A stretch of DNA of 10,542 nt from Campylobacteraceae bacterium (lineage in GTDB: Bacteria > Campylobacterota > Campylobacteria > Campylobacterales > Sulfurovaceae), in NCBI GenBank assembly GCA_027056615.1, contig JALUKJ010000210.1, positions 1 to 10,542 of the forward strand, read 5' to 3'. The notes under the pieces were generated by a model. It saw only the letters and a list, made by a program, of their open reading frames with translations. It was not told where the DNA came from and ran no database searches. This document shows positions 5,706 through 10,542 of the stretch, one piece after another; position 1 is the first letter of the stretch, and every line of letters begins with the position of its first letter. The translations under genes were made by a program, and so were the position numbers.

Positions 5706-5868
5706 GCGTGTTTACACCAATGCCAATGAATTAAGTAATAAATATTCAAAAACTGTAGGTTCGATTTCATCGAACGGATTGTTTTATGGGCTTCAATTTT
5801 TTGTTCGATAAAATCGAACCTACAAGATTTGAGCTTAATTTAATGGCATTGGTGTTTACACCCGAATT
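5699..5868. repeat. Hairpin split by the second MITE-like insertion, with exact 10-bp target duplication
   Basis: GTGTTTACAC occurs exactly at 5708-5717 and 5852-5861, directly abutting both ends of the element. This duplicated sequence is itself a palindrome (GTG, TTTA, CAC). Removing the element and one copy joins GAATCGGC to the left and CCGAATT to the right, giving a hairpin with a TTTA loop, one bulged C and one A-A mismatch. It lies between the convergent dut and lipoprotein genes, where a terminator is expected. Confidence 0.7.
5718..5851. mobile_element. MITE-like non-autonomous element, copy 2 (134 bp)
   Basis: Same length and orientation as the copy at 4785-4918, 933 bp further on, with four substitutions in 134 bp. 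The terminal inverted repeats differ from each other at two of 18 positions. Internal 23-bp inverted repeats lie at 5753-5775 and 5803-5825. The flanking 10-bp duplication is exact, whereas that of copy 1 has one mismatch, so this insertion may be the younger of the two. Confidence 0.87.
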
Positions 5869-5869
5869 A

Positions 5870-6568
5870 TTATGGAACAGTTTTACTCAAATCTACCTCT
5901 GTTTTTCCTCTACCTGCATAAACTTTTTTAACAAGAAGAACTGATTTATTTTCTCGATAACCACACTCAACAGAACACTGAATAGTTGCTGTTAAATAAT
6001 ACTCTCCTGAGGGAATACCAAAAAAATTAAAACTACCGTCAGATGAAGAGTAGGTAAATTTTAGATAGTTAAAGAGTCTTCTATCTGTTTTAGTAAGTTT
6101 GTTACCTCCTAAGTAAACCTCATTGTACCACTGATTAGAGTATGAAGTAACAGGATTTAGCCATAATTTTACTTTAGATTTTTTTATATCATCACCAGTA
6201 AGTCTATTGGTTATATGAATTTTCCCACTAACTGTATTTCTTCCTCGTTTACTAAGATGTCTGTACTCCGATACAGGAAAAGGTATACGAGTTATAAGCA
6301 TTCTTCTATGCTCTTGAACATTATTATTAATAATCGGATTATTTTTAGGAACATCAACTCGTGAACCTAAATTTGAATTATTACCATGTCGACCCAATAA
6401 AATCTCCTCTTTAATTGGATGTCTTTTAACTGGAGTAACCACTGGGGTATGTGTTTGTGGAGTTGGGTAAACAGGGGTATTGATAGTGATTCTTCTTTGG
6501 GGAGTACACCCAACAGCTCCAAAAACAACTAATGAGAAGAGTGTGTATTTTAAACTAGATTTAAACAT
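5870..6568 (-). CDS. Lipoprotein with a carboxypeptidase-regulatory-like (beta-sandwich) domain
   Basis: A 232-residue predicted lipoprotein of unknown role. The N-terminus has basic residues, a hydrophobic core (10-18) and a lipobox GAVGC with lipidated C21. Residues 22-110 are low-complexity, rich in Pro, Thr, Asn and His, and probably disordered. Residues 112-230 look like a CarboxypepD_reg-type fold: VSGKIHITNRLTG opens the domain, and SSSDGSFNFFGIPSGEYYLTA at 174-194 is the typical turn and strand signature. Such domains usually help adhesion or anchoring and are not catalytic. Two cysteines at C198 and C202 could form a disulfide. TCCTT at 6574-6578 (AAGGA on the coding strand) with a 5-base spacer supports the ATG. 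It follows mnmE by 38 bases on the same strand and may be the last gene of the yidC operon. Confidence 0.78.
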   Translation of the reverse strand: MFKSSLKYTLFSLVVFGAVGCTPQRRITINTPVYPTPQTHTPVVTPVKRHPIKEEILLGRHGNNSNLGSRVDVPKNNPIINNNVQEHRRMLITRIPFPVSEYRHLSKRGRNTVSGKIHITNRLTGDDIKKSKVKLWLNPVTSYSNQWYNEVYLGGNKLTKTDRRLFNYLKFTYSSSDGSFNFFGIPSGEYYLTATIQCSVECGYRENKSVLLVKKVYAGRGKTEVDLSKTVP

Positions 6569-6606
6569 GTTTTTCCTTTGTATAGTATTCTGTAGAACTC
6601 AGGTTT

Positions 6607-7947
6607 TTATTTTCCTAAACAGAACTCTCCAAACATTTTATCTAAAATTTCTTCAGAATCATAGGGTTTTGAAATAGAACTAAGAGCTGTAATTGCATCT
6701 TGAAGATGATATGAAAAAAACTCTAATTGCCCCAAAAGTAGAGGTTCTTTTGCTTCTAAAATTGCTTTTTTTGTCTTTTGAACTGCCTCAATTTGACGTG
6801 TTGAGATAAGCATTAACTCCTCATCTTGACCAATTGAATTGAAAAACTCTTCCAATTTATGAGTTAATTTTTTAAAATCATCTTTTGCTGAAATATCAAT
6901 AGTATCATATTTTTGAAGAGGTTCTAAATCTAATTTTTTCTCTAAATCTGCTTTATTAAGAGTTACAATTACCTCTTTGTCTTCAATAGCATCAATTATC
7001 TCAATAATCTTTGCATCCTCTTCATCAAATTCTCGACTTAAATCAAAAAGTACAATAACCACATCTGCATCTTTAATTGACTCTAGTGAACGCTCTACCC
7101 CAATTTTTTCAATGCTATCTCGTGCATTACGAATACCTGCTGTATCAATAAGACGAATAATATGACTACCAATACGTACCTGCTCCTCAATAGTATCACG
7201 TGTTGTTCCTGCAATCTCTGAGACAATGGCTCTATCATGTGCTAAAAATCCATTAAGCAGTGAACTTTTACCAACATTTGGTTTTCCTATAATGGCAACC
7301 CTAAACCCCTCTATAAGACCTTTTCTTCTTTGACTTGCGTCTACAATCTTATCTATTTTAACTACCAATGAATCTAACTGCTTTAAGATATTTTCTAAAA
7401 TATCTTCTGGAATATCCTCTTCAGCATAATCTATCATAACCTCTGAGTATGCCATAGCCTTTAACATAGCTTCTCTACTCTGTTCTATAAACTCTTTTAG
7501 GTCGCCCTTTAGCTGTTTTGCTAAAATTTTAGCAGCATCTACCGATTTGGCTTCAATAAGTTTTGCTATTGCTTCTGCTTTTGTTAAGTCTATTTTCCCA
7601 TTTAAAAAAGCACGTTTTGAAAACTCACCTGGTTGGGCTAGTTTTGCTCCATAAGCTAAGAGAGTTTCTAGTATCTCTTGTGCAACAATCATTCCACCAT
7701 GACACTGAAACTCAACAATATCTTCACCTGTAAAAGAGTGTGGACTTTTAAAGTAGATAAGTATTGCATGGTCAATTAAATGGTGGTCTTTGTTATAAAG
7801 AGAGGTTAAGTGTGCATGTCTTGGAATAATATTACTTTTTTGGGAAACTTTTTTTGCAAGAGTAAGGGCTAAGTCACCACTTACTCGTATAATAGATATT
7901 GAAGATATACCACTTGCCGTAGCAATGGCAACAATTGTAGCAGACAT
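6607..7947 (-). CDS. mnmE: tRNA uridine-5-carboxymethylaminomethyl modification GTPase MnmE
   Basis: A 446-residue GTPase that works with MnmG to add the carboxymethylaminomethyl group to C5 of wobble U34 in certain tRNAs. The N-terminal folate-binding domain shows ATASGISSISIIRVSG at 9-24, EFQCHGG at 79-85 and GEFSKRAFLNGKIDLTKAEA at 107-126. The G domain sits inside the helical domain: G1 GKPNVGKS at 221-228, G2 GTTRD at 247-251, G3 DTAG at 268-271, G4 NKAD at 331-334 and SAK at 353-355. The protein ends with FCLGK, whose C443 is the conserved C-terminal cysteine motif (C-x-G-K). All key motifs are present at normal length. The ATG lies six bases after the jag stop codon with only a weak ribosome binding site, pointing to translational coupling. 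mnmG is not in the window. Confidence 0.97.
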   Translation of the reverse strand: MSATIVAIATASGISSISIIRVSGDLALTLAKKVSQKSNIIPRHAHLTSLYNKDHHLIDHAILIYFKSPHSFTGEDIVEFQCHGGMIVAQEILETLLAYGAKLAQPGEFSKRAFLNGKIDLTKAEAIAKLIEAKSVDAAKILAKQLKGDLKEFIEQSREAMLKAMAYSEVMIDYAEEDIPEDILENILKQLDSLVVKIDKIVDASQRRKGLIEGFRVAIIGKPNVGKSSLLNGFLAHDRAIVSEIAGTTRDTIEEQVRIGSHIIRLIDTAGIRNARDSIEKIGVERSLESIKDADVVIVLFDLSREFDEEDAKIIEIIDAIEDKEVIVTLNKADLEKKLDLEPLQKYDTIDISAKDDFKKLTHKLEEFFNSIGQDEELMLISTRQIEAVQKTKKAILEAKEPLLLGQLEFFSYHLQDAITALSSISKPYDSEEILDKMFGEFCLGK

Positions 7948-7953
7948 TAGGAC

Positions 7954-8904
7954 TTAAGTACGCTTTCTCGTATTAAAATCATTAATAATAATAAATTTTT
8001 TACCATCTTTTCCTGTTTTAATAGCAATATATTTATTAGGAAACATTGCTCTTAATTTTTCTAATGCAATCTGCACTAGGATACCATCAAGAGGTTTTGT
8101 TTTACCTTTTCCATGCTCTATAATATGTTCTGCAATTGGTTTTAGATAGTTATCTATCATCTCCTCTTGTGCTTGAATAAACTCTGCAATCTCTAACTTA
8201 ATATAAAGGTTATACTCTGCATTAATCCAGTTAAACAACATATAAGAGAGTGCATTATAACGATATCCCTCTTTTCCTATAAGAAGAGCAGCATCTTCAC
8301 CATCAATAAAGATATGAGCAATACCATTAAATACATCTACCTCAACTGTATCAATCTCAAAACAGGCAACTTTTATAAGGTTTTGAATTTTACGCTCAAT
8401 TTCAATAGAACGTTCTCTATTTTCAGGAATATCTCTATCATCATCAAAAATAACTTCTCTACTCTCTTTTACTATATCCTTGGTAGATTCTTCTTTTGTT
8501 AATTCTGAAGAGAAAAAAGTATCTACTATCTCATCTTTTTTTTCAAATTTCTTAATATCTACTTTATGCTTTTTAACTTTTGGTATTTTAGATATTTTTT
8601 CATCTTTTTTGATAACTTTTTTCTCTTCTTTTGGCTTCTGAGGCTTATCTCTTATCTCATTAACTATATCTTTTTTAACTTCTTCTTTCAAAGCTATAAT
8701 ATCTGAACTATTTTCTGTAACAGCAATACTCTTTTTAACTGCTACAATAATAGCTGTTTTCTTAAATAGCCCCATAACACCCGATGTAGGATGTTGAACT
8801 ATCTCATAATTAATCTCTGTAACAGAACATGATAACGCTTGTGCAGCCTTGCTGTAGGCCTCTTCTAAGGTGTCAGCTTCAATTCTTTTCATTTGCATGT
8901 CCAT
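7954..8904 (-). CDS. jag: RNA-binding protein Jag (KhpB) with Jag-N and KH domains and a degenerate R3H domain
   Basis: A 316-residue Jag/KhpB family protein. Residues 1-58 are a Jag-N domain (EADTLEEAYSKAA, then SGVMGLFKK). Residues about 70-170 form a highly charged Lys/Glu linker. A KH-II domain covers about 172-245, with its RNA loop GKEG at 210-213 in LLIGKEGYRYNALSYM. The C-terminal region 250-316 aligns with the R3H domain, but the usual Arg and His of the motif are replaced: PLDGILVQIAL at 271-281 stands where family members have an ERRIIHLAL-like segment. Start choice is uncertain. GGAG on the coding strand is only three bases from the annotated ATG but nine from Met3 (start at 8898), which may be the true start. 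It lies 19 bases after yidC and six before mnmE, the usual order. Confidence 0.9.
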   Translation of the reverse strand: MDMQMKRIEADTLEEAYSKAAQALSCSVTEINYEIVQHPTSGVMGLFKKTAIIVAVKKSIAVTENSSDIIALKEEVKKDIVNEIRDKPQKPKEEKKVIKKDEKISKIPKVKKHKVDIKKFEKKDEIVDTFFSSELTKEESTKDIVKESREVIFDDDRDIPENRERSIEIERKIQNLIKVACFEIDTVEVDVFNGIAHIFIDGEDAALLIGKEGYRYNALSYMLFNWINAEYNLYIKLEIAEFIQAQEEMIDNYLKPIAEHIIEHGKGKTKPLDGILVQIALEKLRAMFPNKYIAIKTGKDGKKFIIINDFNTRKRT

Positions 8905-8923
8905 TCTCTCCCCAAATAGTTAT

Positions 8924-10513
8924 TTATTTCTTTATTGCTAATCTAGTAGCTTTTTGTTTCGCGTAAGCATTGTTAATGACAAACTGTTGTCCAATGGTGA
9001 ATAGGTTATTTACCAACCAGTAAAGAACTAGCCCAGCAGGGAATGTTAAGAAAAATAGTGTCATAATCACTGGTAAAAATTGAAATATTTTCTGTTGCAT
9101 TGGGTCAGTCATACTGTTTGGTGTAACCTTCTGTTGATACCACATAGATGCACCCATTAAAATTGGTAATATGAAATATGGGTCTTGTTGTGATAAATCT
9201 TGAATCCATAACATCCATGGAGCACCTTGTAACTCTACTGAATTTAAAAGTACACGATAGATACCAAAGAATATTGGAATCTGCAAAATCATTGGTAGAC
9301 AACCACCCATTGGGTTAGCACCATGTCTTTTATACATCTCCATCATTTTTGCATTCATCTTTTGTGGGTCTTTAGCATATTTCTCTTTTATCTCTTTCAT
9401 CTGAGGAGCTAAGTCTTTAAGACGTTGCATCGACATCATACCTTTGTATGAGAGAGGGAAAAGTAGAAGTTTTACCAATATAGTAAAGATAATAATCGCC
9501 CAACCCCAGTTACCAATAAGGTCATTAATCCATGCCAAAATTTTAAACATAGGCTTTGAAATCATAGTAACTAAACCATACTCAATAGCATCTGTTAATT
9601 TAGGATTTAAAGCCTCTAAAACCTTTGACTCTTTTGGACCTAGATAACCATGTAGTGACATAGTGGGTTTACCCTCAACAAAAATAAGAGCATCTTCATC
9701 TTTAGTAACCTGAGTATATACAGTAATAGGTTTTTCAAAGTTATATAAAATAGAAGTAAAGTATCGGTCAAATGAAGATGTAAACTCAACATTATGAAAA
9801 GTTAATTTCTCTTCAGCATCACCATCTTCAATAATTTTAAGAGGTTTATCTTTTGCTTTTACCATAACCCCTTTAACAACCATATATCGAGTATGGTCAG
9901 CATTTGGTCTCTCTCCAGGCATAATAAAATACTCTTTAGGAGTAGATAGTTTTATATTTATATCATAATGTCCATCTTTATAGAAAGTTATCTCTTTAGT
10001 TACAGTAGTTGAACTCAATTTTTGAGTCAATACAACTTTCCCTGAACCAGAGTTAAGGTTTAAATTTGTACTTGAGGTAGTATAAAGTACTTTATGAGCT
10101 TCATCATTAAGCTTAGCATCTGAGAAACGAATCTCTAAAGGTTTTACTTTTTTACTATCTAAAACTTTTAAAGGCTCTCCCTCATACTCATACTTTTTTT
10201 CAAGCATTGTTAACTGTGCAATACGTCCAAACTCATCAATATTGTAGATAAACTTATTTGACTTAATAGTTGTCAAAGATTTTATAGTTGAATTAGGTGT
10301 CTCAGAAGAGTCTACTAATTTAGGAGCTTGTGCTATAGATGATTCACTCTTAACAATTTGAGGTGTTGTTGAGGATTGTTTGGCTTGAATCGTTTGATTC
10401 TGCTCAAGATTGGTTGCCGTTTTAGGCATAAGTATATCAAATGCTACAAATACTGCAAATGACAATGCTAATGCCAGTATAAGTCGTTTTTGAAGATCGT
10501 TTTGTTGTTCCAC
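8924..10513 (-). CDS. yidC: Membrane protein insertase YidC
   Basis: A 529-residue inner membrane insertase that inserts and folds membrane proteins, alone or with SecYEG. TM1 is at about 11-29, followed by a Ser/Thr/Gln-rich linker (32-85) and a large periplasmic beta-domain (about 86-305). The conserved YidC/Oxa1 core is at about 325-515: a hydrophobic segment at 337-354, a cytoplasmic loop with YKGMMSMQRLKDLAPQ at 356-371 (R364 is the likely groove arginine), a coiled hairpin region to 398, GGCLPMILQIPIFFGIYR at 403-420, and further TM segments near 447-460, 478-490 and 492-508. The tail is short and basic (KQKATRLAIKK). The start codon is GTG at 10513, supported by AAAAAGG at 10523-10529 with a 9-base spacer. 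It heads the visible part of the operon; yidD, rnpA and rpmH are expected just outside. Confidence 0.97.
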   Translation of the reverse strand: MEQQNDLQKRLILALALSFAVFVAFDILMPKTATNLEQNQTIQAKQSSTTPQIVKSESSIAQAPKLVDSSETPNSTIKSLTTIKSNKFIYNIDEFGRIAQLTMLEKKYEYEGEPLKVLDSKKVKPLEIRFSDAKLNDEAHKVLYTTSSTNLNLNSGSGKVVLTQKLSSTTVTKEITFYKDGHYDINIKLSTPKEYFIMPGERPNADHTRYMVVKGVMVKAKDKPLKIIEDGDAEEKLTFHNVEFTSSFDRYFTSILYNFEKPITVYTQVTKDEDALIFVEGKPTMSLHGYLGPKESKVLEALNPKLTDAIEYGLVTMISKPMFKILAWINDLIGNWGWAIIIFTILVKLLLFPLSYKGMMSMQRLKDLAPQMKEIKEKYAKDPQKMNAKMMEMYKRHGANPMGGCLPMILQIPIFFGIYRVLLNSVELQGAPWMLWIQDLSQQDPYFILPILMGASMWYQQKVTPNSMTDPMQQKIFQFLPVIMTLFFLTFPAGLVLYWLVNNLFTIGQQFVINNAYAKQKATRLAIKK

Positions 10514-10542
10514 TAGAATTTACCTTTTTATTCTTTATATAT

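Noticed and set aside
8470..8700. Low-complexity Lys/Glu-rich stretch in jag as a frameshift or foreign insert
   Set aside because: A variable charged linker between the Jag-N and KH domains is typical of the family, and the frame is continuous.

Overview
The window is AT-rich and gene-dense, and looks like a chromosomal segment of a Campylobacterota (epsilonproteobacterial) genome, probably a Sulfurovum- or Sulfurimonas-like lineage. The evidence is the set of protein types: a dimeric all-alpha dUTPase closely resembling the Campylobacter jejuni enzyme, a PdxJ of about 260 residues, and the run yidC-jag-mnmE, which in this phylum continues the rpmH-rnpA-yidD block. No rRNA or tRNA gene, CRISPR array, integrase or transposase gene was seen. 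The genus assignment is inference.

Layout. 1-717: a lone small lipoprotein gene (+). 718-789: a convergent gap with a hairpin. 790-2357: plsC and era on the minus strand, with start and stop overlapping by one base. 2358-2440: a divergent promoter region. 2441-3655: hisS (+), followed at once by a perfect 8-bp hairpin. 3730-3972: a strong extended -10 promoter and a truncated nucleotidyltransferase (MntA-like) reading frame, which ends in a hairpin and overlaps pdxJ. 3972-4754: pdxJ (+). 4972-5655: dut (+), flanked by two 134-bp MITE-like repeats. 5870-10513: a minus-strand operon read yidC, jag, mnmE, then a carboxypeptidase-regulatory-like lipoprotein.

Most genes are housekeeping: membrane protein insertion (YidC), RNA binding (Jag/KhpB), tRNA wobble modification (MnmE), ribosome assembly (Era), phospholipid synthesis (PlsC), histidyl-tRNA charging (HisS), vitamin B6 synthesis (PdxJ) and dUTP clean-up (Dut). 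The interest lies between genes. The two MITE copies are about 97% identical, have 18-bp imperfect terminal inverted repeats and are each bounded by a 10-bp direct repeat. When each insertion is removed in silico, the restored target is itself a hairpin and the duplicated 10 bp are its loop plus inner stem. This suggests a non-autonomous element that inserts into the tips of REP-like or terminator hairpins. The second point of interest is the pdxJ start. Its Shine-Dalgarno sequence lies in the right arm of a long imperfect hairpin, inside the tail of a truncated nucleotidyltransferase frame whose stop codon overlaps the pdxJ start codon.
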